Positions 41,173-49,963 are shown, counted from the first letter of the stretch. The stretch is DNA of 64,000 bases from Lachnospiraceae bacterium (GCA_017472605.1 JAFUPV010000027.1:1-64000); one strand, 5' to 3'. The notes: generated by a model from the sequence alone, not told the origin. A program made the numbers and translations.

Positions 41173-42180
41173 ATGTACTATACGTCATTGGACTATTATA
41201 TTAAGCTGTTTGAATCAACAAAGCGTGAGTATGCTTTTGAAGCGGAGACAAAGGAGGAATATCAGCAGTGGAAAACGGCACTGCGCAGACGACTGGCGCA
41301 GATTTCCGGGATTGACCGCTGTCAGAAGTGCCCGGAGGAGCATCAGTACATACGAACCGATGAAGTGGAAGGATTTTCGGCGGAATATCATACGATTCAG
41401 ACGGAACCGGGAATTGTGATGCCTTTCTATCTGATCTGGCCGGATAAAGTCGAAAAAAACCATCCGATTCTCATGATTCCCCATGGACATGGAGGCGGGA
41501 AAAGGGAGAGTCTCGGATATCAGGGAAAATTCATTCGCGAGTGCCTGGAGCAGGGATTTGTGGTTGCCTGTCCGGATGAGCGGGGAAGCGGTGACCGCCG
41601 TGAGTTTGTGGAGTAGGGAGAGGATGAGAAGGCGGTTCGCAGCAATTCTCACCGGGAACTTCTTCAGGTAGGGATTAATTTCGGTAGAACCGTGATCGGA
41701 ACTGCGGTCTGGGATTTGATGCGTCTGGCAGACTATCTGCTGGCGCTGCCCCAGACAGGAGAGTTCCTTGCCTGCGCCGGAATGAGCGGGGGCGGTCAGC
41801 AGACCGTCTGGTTTTCCGCCATGGATGAGCGTGTATGTGCTGCCATTACAAGCGGATATTTTTACGGAGTCAAGGAATCTCTGATTGAACTGCCTCATAA
41901 CTGTGCATGCAACTTTGTCCCATTCTTTTTTGAAACGGCGGATATGGGTGAGCTGGGCGCTCTGATTGCGCCGCGGCCGCTGTTTGTGGAAAGCGGAGAA
42001 AAGGATCCGCTGAACGGAAAATCCGGTCTTGATAATGTCCGCCCCCAGTTGGAAACAGCGCGCAAAGCCTATCGCCTGTTTGACGCAGAGGAATGCCTGG
42101 TTCATTCCGTTCATCCGGGCGGTCACCAGTGGGTTGGTGACGGAATGATCAGTTTCCTGAAAAAATGGTGTACGGACTGA
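41173..42180 (+). pseudogene. Alpha/beta hydrolase (acetyl-xylan-esterase-like), interrupted by an amber codon
   Basis: One frame of 336 codons broken only by TAG 41614-41616. Before it: ILMIPHGHGGGKRESLGYQG (oxyanion strand) and CPDERGSGDRREF. After it: GEDEKAVRSNSHRELLQVG, then AGMSGGGQQTVWF with the nucleophile Ser, ESGEKDPLNG (Asp) and HPGGHQWVG (His). All three catalytic residues are in the second half. Relatives remove acetyl groups from plant sugars, matching the glycoside hydrolase upstream. ATG 41173 follows AAAGGAG. Confidence 0.8.
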
Positions 42181-42275
42181 ACTGCTTCAGGGGAACATAT
42201 GATACGAAGTTCCAAATGATGGCAGTTCACCGGAAACGCATACATGACAGCATGGAAAGGAGAGCAAAACGCAAC

Positions 42276-42716
42276 ATGGAAATTCGGACGATGAAAATAG
42301 ATGATTACGAAAATCTGTATCGCCTGTGGATGGCCTGCAAAGGAATGGGGCTGAATGATCTGGATGATTCCAGAGAAGGGATTACCCGGTTTTTAAAGCG
42401 GAATCCGGATACATGTTTTGTGGCTGCGGAAAAGGAAACCGTGATTGGTGCCATTATGGCAGGACATGATGGAAGAAGAGGATTCATCTACCATACTGCA
42501 GTTCATCCGGACTGCAGAAAGCAGGGGATTGGAACAAAGCTGACAGAGGCGGCGCTGCAGGCACTGAAAGAGTGCGGCATTTCAAAGGTTGCGCTTGTCG
42601 TTTTTAGCCGAAATGCAGAGGGAAACCGGTTCTGGGAGAAGATGGGGTTTACCGCCCGGGAAGATCTTACCTATCGGAACAGGGCGCTGAAGGAACTGGT
42701 TCGTCTGGATACATAA
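42276..42716 (+). CDS. GNAT family N-acetyltransferase (YpeA-like)
   Basis: 146 residues. MEIRTMKIDDYENLYRLW, then FIYHTAVHPDCRKQGIGTKL with the acetyl-CoA loop, and VALVVFSRNAEGNRFWEKMG is the YpeA/RimI-like GNAT order. Acceptor unknown. ATG 42276 is preferred by conservation; the ribosome site AAAGGAG lies 15 nt upstream, and ATG 42252 just before it is an alternative. Confidence 0.85.
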   Translation: MEIRTMKIDDYENLYRLWMACKGMGLNDLDDSREGITRFLKRNPDTCFVAAEKETVIGAIMAGHDGRRGFIYHTAVHPDCRKQGIGTKLTEAALQALKECGISKVALVVFSRNAEGNRFWEKMGFTAREDLTYRNRALKELVRLDT

Positions 42717-42755
42717 GTGTAAAAATAAGACAAAAAATAAGAGGGGGAAAGAAGC

Positions 42756-42959
42756 GATGATGACTGGCACATCACACTGGATGGGGCTGTAACGCTTGCT
42801 AATACATATCCGGAAAGCATTCTGATCTGCATTCATTATGGCTGCATCGATGCGCCTCATATGGCTCCATTCAATGGAAATCCGGCAGATCTGGAAGGAC
42901 GGGTCTGCAATCCGGAACGGATAAAAATACTGGCTCCGGGAGAAAAATATTCGATATAA
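42756..42959 (+). pseudogene. C-terminal remnant of an MBL-fold metallohydrolase
   Basis: 67 codons, no start codon: DDDWHITLDGAVTLANTYPE, CIHYGCIDAPHMAPFNGNPA and NPERIKILAPGEKYSI is the last part of UlaG-like metallo-beta-lactamase-fold proteins. The whole metal-binding N-terminal region is missing. A ribosome-like AGAGGGGGAAAG stands just upstream, as if the deletion joined a start region to the gene's tail. 42960-43043 holds only the ribosome site of the tag gene. Confidence 0.65.
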
Positions 42960-43043
42960 TTCGAAAAAAATAAATGGAAAGAAGATCACGGAAATTGGGA
43001 AATACGCTGCTGAGTGGGTGGCGGAGGAAAGAGAGGAAGCGCT

Positions 43044-43649
43044 ATGGAGAAGAAGATACGATGCAGCTGGGTCAATCTGAAAAACGAAACCTATGTGAAA
43101 TATCATGACGAAGAATGGGGACGCCCGCTGTATGATGACAGAAAGCTGTATGAACTTCTGCTCCTGGAATGCTTTCAGGCCGGACTGTCCTGGGAATGCA
43201 TCCTCAACAAAAGAGAAAATTTCCGCAAGGCATTTGACTGCTTTGACATTGACAAGGTAGTTCAGTACGATGAAACGAAAATGCAGGAGCTTTTAAATAA
43301 TCCTGGAATTATCCGCAACCGCCTGAAAGTGAAAGCTGCGGTGAAAAACAGCATTGTCTTTCAGGGAATTCAGAAGGAATATGGTTCTTTCTGTGACTAT
43401 ATCTGGTCCTTTACCGATCATCAGGTCATCCGGGAAGTGTTCACCGAGCGGACGACTTCTCCGCTGTCAGATGCGATTTCCAAAGATCTGAAAAAACGCG
43501 GAATGACTTTTGTTGGCTCCACAATTATTTATTCTTACCTGCAGTCCATGGGTGTGATCAATGGGCATGCAAAGGATTGTATGTGCTGTCAGATGATCGA
43601 GGGAAACGAAAGCGAATCGCGGCGGGGATCGGAGGCAGACCCGCGCTGA
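43044..43649 (+). CDS. tag: DNA-3-methyladenine glycosylase I
   Basis: 201 residues. RCSWVNLKNETYVKYHDEEW, YELLLLECFQAGLSWECIL and FTDHQVIREVF follow the Tag family order. The conserved Glu and aromatic residues of the alkyl-base pocket and the zinc-snap residues (Cys and His ends: CSW near the start, GHAKDCMCC near the end) are present. It removes 3-methyladenine from alkylated DNA. ATG 43044 follows GAGAGGAAG. The C-terminal tail beyond the zinc site is a little longer than usual. Confidence 0.92.
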   Translation: MEKKIRCSWVNLKNETYVKYHDEEWGRPLYDDRKLYELLLLECFQAGLSWECILNKRENFRKAFDCFDIDKVVQYDETKMQELLNNPGIIRNRLKVKAAVKNSIVFQGIQKEYGSFCDYIWSFTDHQVIREVFTERTTSPLSDAISKDLKKRGMTFVGSTIIYSYLQSMGVINGHAKDCMCCQMIEGNESESRRGSEADPR

Positions 43650-43752
43650 GAGAAACCGCCATGGATTTCGGTATTGTGGATAAGTTGAAGTTGTTACATC
43701 ATTTCTGCACAAAATGTGTAGATGTATGAAAAAACTTGCGCAAAATATCCAG

Positions 43753-43781
43753 TTGTATTTCTGAATGAGTTATGGTATACT
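43753..43781 (+). promoter_or_regulatory. Predicted promoter of the second Rpn-type gene
   Basis: -35 TTGTAT (43753-43758), 17-nt spacer, -10 TATACT (43776-43781). A leader of about 230 nt follows with hairpin candidates at about 43840-43875 (AACAGACGAA/TTCGTCCTGTT), 43925-43945 (CGAATC/GATTCG) and 43960-43980 (AAAGGAG/CTCCTTT). 43650-44014 holds no gene. Confidence 0.55.
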
Positions 43782-44014
43782 TGTTTTGCAGAAGGACATG
43801 GAATGGTTGCGTGCCTCTTCTATTCTACGTTGACAGGATAGCAACAGACGAAGTCAATTCGTCCTGTTACCTTACTTTACGATAAAACCGTTGGAACATA
43901 CTCCATATGGTCAGTGAAACTTTTCGAATCAAAAAAACGATTCGGAGAAAACTACCGGAAAGGAGTGCTTCCTCCTTTTCTGATAGTTATAATCAGTTTA
44001 GGAGGGATAAGGAA

Positions 44015-44938
44015 ATGAATACAGCGAATGTAGCAAGAAACTATAAGGATCGTCTGTTTGTCCGTTTGTTTGGAGATAAGGAAAATAAGAAAAATCTGTT
44101 ATCTCTGTACAACGCGCTCAATGGTACGGAATACACTGACGAAACGGCACTGGATATTACAACGATTGAAGGTGTTGTGTACATGGGAATGAAGAATGAT
44201 GTGTCGTGCATTCTGGATAATACCATGGCATTGTACGAACACCAGAGCAGTTATAACCCGAATATGCCGCTGCGTGGCTTTTTATATGCGGGGAAGCTGT
44301 ACGATAAGTATGTGGTAACACAGGATATCAGCATTTACGGCGACACCCTGATTGCTTTGCCGACACCTCAGTATTATGTGTTTTATAACGGAACCGATGA
44401 AATGAAAACGGAAGACCGGATTGAACTGCGTTTATCGGATGCGTTTGGCGATCCAACGGCGAAGGAACGGTACGAATGGACGGCAATTATGCTGAACATC
44501 AACTGCGGGAGAAACCGTGAATTGATGAAGAAATGCAGCCTGCTGAGAGAATATTCCATGTGTGTGGATACTATCCGCGAATTTACAAAAATGGAAAAGG
44601 ACTGGAAAAATGCAATAAGAAAAGCCGTCGATGAATGCATTCAGAGAGGAATTCTGGCAGATTTTCTGAGAAATAACAAAGCGGAGGTGGTAGATATGCT
44701 GCTGACTGAATATGACGAGCAGAAATTACTGGAACAGTACAGAAGAAGAGGTTATGAAGCAGGAACAAAGAATGGATGTGCAATTGGAATTAAGATGAGC
44801 CAGTTTGTGACGGAGAAGCTGCTGGAAGCGAAACGCTATGAAGATCTGGAGCGGGCGGTAAAAGATCCGATTGTGCTCAGAACATTTGCAGAAGAATTTG
44901 GATTCGAGACTGAAAACCAGTCTGTTGACGGTGAGTAA
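44015..44938 (+). CDS. Rpn-like PD-(D/E)xK nuclease family protein
   Basis: 307 residues. RNYKDRLFVRLFGDKENKKN is the usual start, KNDVSCILDNTMALYEHQS the D...ExQ nuclease signature, and LRGFLYAGKLYDKYV the next block. The C-terminal half has a Tyr/Arg-rich helical segment (EQYRRRGYEAGTKNGCAIG). Members are numerous in gut Clostridia and related to Rpn/transposase-like proteins; function is inferred. ATG 44015 follows GGAGGG. Unlike the 28.6 kb gene it has the YEHQ variant. It has its own promoter and terminator. Confidence 0.82.
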   Translation: MNTANVARNYKDRLFVRLFGDKENKKNLLSLYNALNGTEYTDETALDITTIEGVVYMGMKNDVSCILDNTMALYEHQSSYNPNMPLRGFLYAGKLYDKYVVTQDISIYGDTLIALPTPQYYVFYNGTDEMKTEDRIELRLSDAFGDPTAKERYEWTAIMLNINCGRNRELMKKCSLLREYSMCVDTIREFTKMEKDWKNAIRKAVDECIQRGILADFLRNNKAEVVDMLLTEYDEQKLLEQYRRRGYEAGTKNGCAIGIKMSQFVTEKLLEAKRYEDLERAVKDPIVLRTFAEEFGFETENQSVDGE

Positions 44939-44949
44939 ATAGAATGCTT

Positions 44950-44979
44950 GAAATCCCGGCGGTAAGCCGGGATTTCTGT
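44950..44979 (+). terminator. Terminator after the Rpn-like gene
   Basis: GAAATCCCGGC (44950-44960) pairs perfectly with GCCGGGATTTC (44966-44976) around GGTAA, followed by TGTAT. Confidence 0.75.
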
Positions 44980-45013
44980 ATCAGTTATGGAGAAATAGAA
45001 AGGAGAATGGTAC

Positions 45014-45565
45014 ATGGAGATAGGTCTGAAGCGAAAAACAGTAGAGCTGAAACCGCATAATCCGGAATGGACGAACTGCGCAAAAGAGACGATTTCTGTC
45101 CTGCGGAAACTTCTCGGGACGGATGCGGTTAATATTCAACATGTGGGAAGTACTGCGGTTGCGGGAATTCCAGCGAAGCCGATCATTGATCTTGCTATTG
45201 CCGTGCAGGATTTTTCCCATGTGATGAAGCATAAAGAAGCGCTGGCAAAAGCAGGATTTATTTTTGCAGGTGAGGATGTGGAACGGCAGCTGCTGTTTGT
45301 TGTCGGCGATTTTGAGCAGGACACCAGGAGCCATCATATTCATGTGGTGAAATGGAATGGAAAGGAATGGACGAATTATCTGAATTTCAGAGATTACCTG
45401 AATGCAAATCCGTCTGCTGCCAGGGAATATGCGGCGCTGAAGGAACGGCTTTCAGTCATGTTTGCCAATGACCGCAGTGCATATACACAGGGGAAACAGG
45501 AATTGATTGATCGGTTGTTACAGGAGGCAGCTGACTGGAGAAGAAAGATGGAAGCTTGTGAATGA
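45014..45565 (+). CDS. GrpB family protein (UPF0157, nucleotidyltransferase fold)
   Basis: 183 residues. AVNIQHVGSTAVAGIPAKPI and DLAIAVQDF form the GSTAVxG...KPIIDL nucleotidyltransferase core of GrpB/UPF0157, and HHIHVVKWNGKEWTNYLNFR is the conserved late block. Small-molecule or RNA adenylylation is presumed; no substrate is established. ATG 45014 follows AAAGGAG. It overlaps the acylphosphatase gene by four bases (ATGA), which suggests coupling. Confidence 0.88.
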   Translation: MEIGLKRKTVELKPHNPEWTNCAKETISVLRKLLGTDAVNIQHVGSTAVAGIPAKPIIDLAIAVQDFSHVMKHKEALAKAGFIFAGEDVERQLLFVVGDFEQDTRSHHIHVVKWNGKEWTNYLNFRDYLNANPSAAREYAALKERLSVMFANDRSAYTQGKQELIDRLLQEAADWRRKMEACE

Positions 45566-45957
45566 TTCCATGGATGTTTGGGAAGGTGGAAATTAATTTG
45601 AAACTGAAAGAGATGTTTATTAAATACAGAGATGGCTATGTGATAAATCAGGTAGAGCTTCTGAAACTGCCGGAATTTGAAACAGACCGCATTTGCCGAC
45701 AAAAGGTCACTTTTTCCGGACGTGTTCAAAACGTAGGGTTCCGTCTGGAAGTCTGTCAGCTGGCAACGCGTCTGGGATTGACCGGTTACTGTAAAAATAT
45801 GGAAAATGGAGATGTTCTCGCAGAATTGCAGGGGTCAGAGAATCGGATTCAGTATCTGATCACATTTATGAAATCACTGAAGCGGATAAAAATCCGGAAT
45901 ATGGTAATCAAAGAGATGGAAGTGAATGAGAAAGAGTCGGTTTTTCTGCCGTATTAG
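45562..45957 (+). CDS. acyP: Acylphosphatase with unusual N-terminal extension
   Basis: 131 residues; the acylphosphatase domain is residues 46-131. KVTFSGRVQNVGFRLEVCQL contains the catalytic Arg and the phosphate loop, and LTGYCKNMENGDVLAELQG the catalytic Asn. It hydrolyses acyl phosphates. Typical enzymes have about 90 residues; the extra first 45 (KLKEMFIKYRDGYVINQVEL) are unrecognised. ATG 45562 overlaps the GrpB stop. A start inside the extension cannot be excluded. Confidence 0.8.
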   Translation: MIPWMFGKVEINLKLKEMFIKYRDGYVINQVELLKLPEFETDRICRQKVTFSGRVQNVGFRLEVCQLATRLGLTGYCKNMENGDVLAELQGSENRIQYLITFMKSLKRIKIRNMVIKEMEVNEKESVFLPY

Positions 45958-45984
45958 CCCGGAGTGTGGATGGAGGAAGCACAG

Positions 45985-46224
45985 ATGAAGAAGGTAAAAC
46001 TGACGGTAACAGAAAGCCGATGCAGAGGAGGGTACTGTCAAAAAGGAGATGAATTCATTGTTGAAGACTTGTGCCCGCCGCTGTGTCATGAACTGTGGAA
46101 TATGATGTATCCGTTTGTGTATGCATTGAAGAATGGTGCGGATTTGGATTATGGAAACGGCCGTTCCAGACAGTTTGACATGAAATGTCCGGGTGGTGGA
46201 CGGTGTGTATTCATGGTGAAGTGA
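45985..46224 (+). CDS. TIGR04076 family small protein
   Basis: 79 residues. VKLTVTESRCRGGYCQKGDE, LCPPLCHELWNMMYPFVYAL and MKCPGGGRCVF are the defining pattern of TIGR04076 (several conserved cysteines at both ends). Function unknown; the cysteines suggest metal or redox binding. ATG 45985 follows GGAGG by 8 nt; an in-frame GTG at 45964 precedes that site. The preceding acylphosphatase gene ends 27 nt upstream. Confidence 0.82.
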   Translation: MKKVKLTVTESRCRGGYCQKGDEFIVEDLCPPLCHELWNMMYPFVYALKNGADLDYGNGRSRQFDMKCPGGGRCVFMVK

Positions 46225-46282
46225 TGGAATGAAAATGGGTTAAGAAAATGACGGATGAGTGGCGCTTTGAGGGAGGGCGGAA

Positions 46283-46846
46283 ATGGAACGGACATACAAT
46301 GGGATACGGATTCGGGAAGCAAATGTTGGGGATGCAAAGCAGCTTTGCATTTGGTGGAATGACGGCAGGGTAATGGCACACGCAGGCTTTCCCAATGGTT
46401 TGGGAACTACGGCTGAACGGATTGCGGATCAGATCAAAAATCAGAAGGTTCATCAGACCTGCAGGCATCTGATTTTGTTTCAGGAGAGACCGATTGGAGA
46501 GATGAATTATAACAGAATCGGAGCGAATGTCTGTGAAATTGGCATTAAGATCTGTGAGCCGGAAATGCAGAACCGGGGATTGGGGAAATTTGTATTAAGT
46601 CTGTTTATTGACGGACTTTTTCATGAACTGAATTTTGAGAAGATCGTTCTGGATACGAATCGGAATAACAGGCGTGCACAGCATGTGTATGAACAGCTTG
46701 GTTTTCGAAGAGTTCGGGTGAATGTGGATTCATGGAAGGATCAGTTGGGAAATCTGCAGTCGTCTGTTGACTATGAATTGACGAGAGAACAGTTTATCAG
46801 CTATGTCTGCACGCCCATATCCTTTGCCAACAGAGAGGACGGGTGA
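46283..46846 (+). CDS. GNAT family N-acetyltransferase
   Basis: 187 residues. RPIGEMNYNRIGANVCEIGI leads to CEPEMQNRGLGKFVLSLFID, with the loop QNRGLGKFVL, and LDTNRNNRRAQHVYEQLGF the closing motif. RimJ/RimL-like, acceptor unknown. ATG 46283 follows GAGGGAGGGCGG. The following zincin-like gene starts 4 nt after the stop, so the two are probably translated from one message. Confidence 0.87.
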   Translation: MERTYNGIRIREANVGDAKQLCIWWNDGRVMAHAGFPNGLGTTAERIADQIKNQKVHQTCRHLILFQERPIGEMNYNRIGANVCEIGIKICEPEMQNRGLGKFVLSLFIDGLFHELNFEKIVLDTNRNNRRAQHVYEQLGFRRVRVNVDSWKDQLGNLQSSVDYELTREQFISYVCTPISFANREDG

Positions 46847-46849
46847 AAA

Positions 46850-47719
46850 ATGATTCGGATCATAGATACCTATGCAGAAATTAATGCACTGTTTGACAAC
46901 GGAATGTTTCAGCTGGGCAGGTGGAAATCCTATATCAATGCAATTTATTCCGGATCTGCGAATCTGTTTCTTTCTGATATGAACGAATATTTTGCAGACG
47001 GAAGCTATACCTATGAAAAGGATTTTCTTCCTGTCATTAATTCTGTTTATCAGAATCCGAAACTGGAAGAGCTGCATCAGTCCTTTCAGAAAGCCGTTGA
47101 CGGGATTAACCGGAAAGTGCGTGAATGCTCTGGAAAGGAACTTGATGTAGACATTGTTTTGTATCTGGGATTGTGCAATGGAGCGGGATGGGTGACAAAA
47201 ATAAATGGAAGAGATGCTGTTTTGCTCGGTGTGGAAAAAATTATTGAGCTGAACTGGTGCGGTCTGGATTCCATGTATGGACTGATCTATCATGAACTGG
47301 GACATGTATACCAGATGCAGTATGGTGTGCTGCAGAGAGAATCTTCAGACAGCAGACGGAATTTTGTCTGGCAGCTGTTCACAGAGGGGATTGCCATGTA
47401 TTTTGAACAGATGCTGATTGGAAATTTCGATTATTATCATCAGGATACGGACGGATGGAAGGACTGGTGCGATGATCATTTTCAACAGATTAAGTGCGAT
47501 TTCCATCAGGATTTGGAAACGATGACCCGGCAAAATCAGCGATACTTCGGTGACTGGTGCAGATACCATGGAAGAGGGGACGTAGGGTATTATCTGGGAA
47601 CAGAATTTGTTCATGATCTGCTGAAAAGTCATGAATTAAGTGCCATGATCCGTTATGAAATGGATGAGGTATATGAATGGTATCTGGCATTTGTTGGCGC
47701 TGAAAAATCATTGGAATGA
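46850..47719 (+). CDS. Putative zinc metallopeptidase (DUF2268-like gluzincin)
   Basis: 289 residues. The metal site is YHELGHVYQ at residues 147-155 (HExxH), with a downstream Glu in FTEGIAMYFEQ at about 179, the gluzincin spacing. VLYLGLCNGAGWVTKINGRD is the conserved strand before it. Cytoplasmic by appearance; substrate unknown. ATG 46850 follows GAGAGGACGGG. Its stop shares ATGA with a possible early start of the cysteine-cluster gene. Confidence 0.78.
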   Translation: MIRIIDTYAEINALFDNGMFQLGRWKSYINAIYSGSANLFLSDMNEYFADGSYTYEKDFLPVINSVYQNPKLEELHQSFQKAVDGINRKVRECSGKELDVDIVLYLGLCNGAGWVTKINGRDAVLLGVEKIIELNWCGLDSMYGLIYHELGHVYQMQYGVLQRESSDSRRNFVWQLFTEGIAMYFEQMLIGNFDYYHQDTDGWKDWCDDHFQQIKCDFHQDLETMTRQNQRYFGDWCRYHGRGDVGYYLGTEFVHDLLKSHELSAMIRYEMDEVYEWYLAFVGAEKSLE

Positions 47720-47757
47720 CGGATCCGGAAGAGGAAAAGAAGCAGGAAGGGATGGGA

Positions 47758-48474
47758 ATGGATATGGCGACAGGATTTAAGCCGGGAGCGGAATGCTCAG
47801 AATGCAGAGGAAAATGCTGTAAGGAAAAGGGGTGCTGCTTATCGCCGGAGGATATGCTGCGTGCACTGCATTGGGAGCAGGAGTTTGGTATGGAGAGCCG
47901 GTCTGGCATGGAGAGCCGGTCTGGTATGGAGAGCCGGTCTGGCATGGAGAGCCGGTCTGGTATGGAGAGCCGATCTGGTATGGAGAGCCGGTCTGGTATG
48001 GTGCTTCCGGCACCGGAATGGAAGACAGAATTCCGGAACCGGCTTGTGAAGTTGCTGACGGATCAAAACGGATTCTTTGCAATTGACTTCTTTCGGGAAA
48101 ATGGAGTTCCCTGCTACTATTTGCGGATGCGCCACAAATGTTATACGTTCATCGGGATTGATGCCGTGGGAGAGTGCGTTGCTTTGACGGAGAACGGATG
48201 CAGTCTGCCAGAGGAGCAGAGACCGAAGGGCGGACGGTATCTGGAAAGCAGACCGGACGGAGCCTGCATTCAGCATTATACCCATGAGCAGATGTGTGCG
48301 GATTGGGCTCCGTATGGTGAGACGCTGAAGAGTATCTGGGATGAATTTCATGAAAAAATGGAACAGGATGGCACGTTTAGCCGATGCGATGACGCATATT
48401 TTGCATGGCTGCGGTCGCGGCATAATTCGCTTCGTGCACCGTCTGGCAGCAGCGGACCGAGCGGGAAAGAATAG
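47758..48474 (+). CDS. YkgJ-like cysteine-cluster protein with a repeat insertion
   Basis: 238 residues. CSECRGKCCKEKGCCLSPED starts the YkgJ-type zinc/iron cysteine cluster, then a run of six GMESRS repeats (47887-48000) interrupts it. LRMRHKCYTFIGIDAVGECV and CSLPEEQRPKGGRYLE carry further cysteines and the CxxL..RPxxGR end. Function of the family is unknown. ATG 47758 has CAGGAAGG upstream; an overlapping ATG at 47716 fits coupling but lacks a site. The repeats follow the WEQEF helix. Confidence 0.72.
   Translation: MDMATGFKPGAECSECRGKCCKEKGCCLSPEDMLRALHWEQEFGMESRSGMESRSGMESRSGMESRSGMESRSGMESRSGMVLPAPEWKTEFRNRLVKLLTDQNGFFAIDFFRENGVPCYYLRMRHKCYTFIGIDAVGECVALTENGCSLPEEQRPKGGRYLESRPDGACIQHYTHEQMCADWAPYGETLKSIWDEFHEKMEQDGTFSRCDDAYFAWLRSRHNSLRAPSGSSGPSGKE
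47887..48000 (+). repeat. In-frame 18-bp tandem repeat inside the YkgJ-like gene
   Basis: Six full copies of GGTATGGAGAGCCGGTCT, with single C/T or A/G changes, plus a partial unit (47995-48000). Each encodes GMESRS. Very low divergence points to recent expansion or ongoing length change. Confidence 0.92.
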
Positions 48475-48547
48475 AAACCACGAAAAACGGAACGATGTAA
48501 ATGAAAAAAACAGCTAAAATAACAGCTAAATTAACAGAGGAAAGAAA

Positions 48548-49075
48548 ATGATATTCTTAATTGCGGGCGCATCACACACCGGAAAAACAGTATTGGCTCA
48601 GAAACTGCTTGAAACATATTCCTATCCATATTTATCGATCGATCATCTGAAAATGGGCCTGATCCGCAGCAAAAACACAGCGCTGACGCCGATGAGCAGC
48701 GATCAGGAACTGACGGATTATCTGTGGCCGATCGTCAGAGAGATGATGAAAACGGCCATTGAAAATAATCAGAATATGATCGTTGAGGGCTGCTATATTC
48801 CGTTTGACTGGGAACAGGATTTCGATGAGGAATATCGGTCAAAGATCCGTTACTGCTGTCTGGTCATGAGTGAAACGTATATCCGGGAACACTATGAGGA
48901 TATTTTAAAGCATGCCAGTGATGTGGAGACACGAATGGATGATTCGGATTGCACAGTGCAGATGCTGATTCGGGACAACGGGGAAGCACTCAGGATGTGT
49001 CAGCAGCATGGCGTGAATTATGTGCTGATTGACACGGAATATTGTGCAGAGCGGGCGGAGATTTTTTATCAATAA
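48548..49075 (+). CDS. P-loop kinase-like protein
   Basis: 175 residues. Walker A is IAGASHTGKTVLAQKLLET (residues 5-23). The Asp in YLSIDHLKMGLIRS and the strand MIVEGCYIPFDWEQDF resemble adenylate-kinase-type or 2-phosphoglycerate-kinase-like small-molecule kinases. Substrate unknown. ATG 48548 follows GAGGAAAG. It stands alone; the following 120 nt contain a short unrecognised frame (VWELIFTEGKKHQEVQQIV) and the ribosome site of pcp. Confidence 0.78.
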   Translation: MIFLIAGASHTGKTVLAQKLLETYSYPYLSIDHLKMGLIRSKNTALTPMSSDQELTDYLWPIVREMMKTAIENNQNMIVEGCYIPFDWEQDFDEEYRSKIRYCCLVMSETYIREHYEDILKHASDVETRMDDSDCTVQMLIRDNGEALRMCQQHGVNYVLIDTEYCAERAEIFYQ

Positions 49076-49195
49076 TCATGATAAGAAGAAACAGACAGCA
49101 TATGAAGTGTGGGAACTCATTTTTACAGAGGGAAAAAAGCACCAGGAAGTGCAGCAGATTGTAAGAAATGCTGCATCTGGTAAAAGGAGCTGCTT

Positions 49196-49825
49196 ATGAA
49201 GATTCTGGTTACGGGATTTGAACCTTTCAATGGCGCGGACATCAATCCGTCGCAGGAGCTTGTAAAGCATCTGAAGGCCCCGAAGGGAACGATATTAATC
49301 AAAGAGATCTTGCCGGTGGAATTTAAGAAAACGACGGTACGGATCCATGAACTGCTGCGGGAGCATCAGCCGGATGTGGCGATTTCCATCGGGCAGGCAG
49401 GCGGAAGGAAAGAAATCTGCGTGGAACGGGTTGCGATTAACCTGGATAATGTGCGGGCATCCGGCGGTGTGCACATGCTGCCGGATAACGCGGGGGATGC
49501 TCCGGTGGATCAGCCAATTGAGGCAGATGGAGAAAATGCCTATTTTTCAACACTTCCGGTATGGGAGATGGTGAAAGCAATTCAAGACAGGAATGTTCCG
49601 GGAGCGGTTTCCTATTCTGCCGGAACCTATGTCTGCAACCATGTGATGTACCGGCTGCTGTATGAGGGGGCAAGGAATTATCCGGAGATGAAAGCCGGGT
49701 TTATCCATGTGCCGTTTTTGCCAAAGCAGCTGGAAATGATGGAAAATCCGGCGCAGAGATGTGCCATGCTGCTTTCGGATATGGTGGCAGGTGTGCAGGC
49801 GGCGTTGGATCTGTTTGCCGTGTGA
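49196..49825 (+). CDS. pcp: Pyroglutamyl-peptidase I
   Basis: 209 residues. ILVTGFEPFNGADINPSQEL is the signature start. The catalytic triad is visible as Glu77 in CVERVAIN, Cys147 in SAGTYVCNHVMY and His171 in FIHVPFLP. The enzyme removes N-terminal pyroglutamate from peptides in the cytoplasm. ATG 49196 follows AAAGGAG. Normal length and no lesion. Confidence 0.93.
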   Translation: MKILVTGFEPFNGADINPSQELVKHLKAPKGTILIKEILPVEFKKTTVRIHELLREHQPDVAISIGQAGGRKEICVERVAINLDNVRASGGVHMLPDNAGDAPVDQPIEADGENAYFSTLPVWEMVKAIQDRNVPGAVSYSAGTYVCNHVMYRLLYEGARNYPEMKAGFIHVPFLPKQLEMMENPAQRCAMLLSDMVAGVQAALDLFAV

Positions 49826-49963
49826 TTTGTTTCGTTCTTTGCGGAGCGATATACAGGAAAGGAATATACGGGAAAATCAAAAATTATACCAACAGTGTAA
49901 TGACAAATCCGGGAAAGGGTGATATACTGGCAATATCATCACACTCGCAGAGAAATTGACATG

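Noticed and set aside
23103-41616. Reassignment of TAG to an amino acid
   Set aside because: Many intact genes here end normally in TAG and the three internal TAGs seem to replace different residues, so ordinary nonsense mutation is simpler.
40347-48000. CRISPR arrays at the tandem repeats
   Set aside because: Units at 40365-40556 and 47887-48000 are directly adjacent without unique spacers and stay in the reading frame of the host gene; no cas genes are visible.
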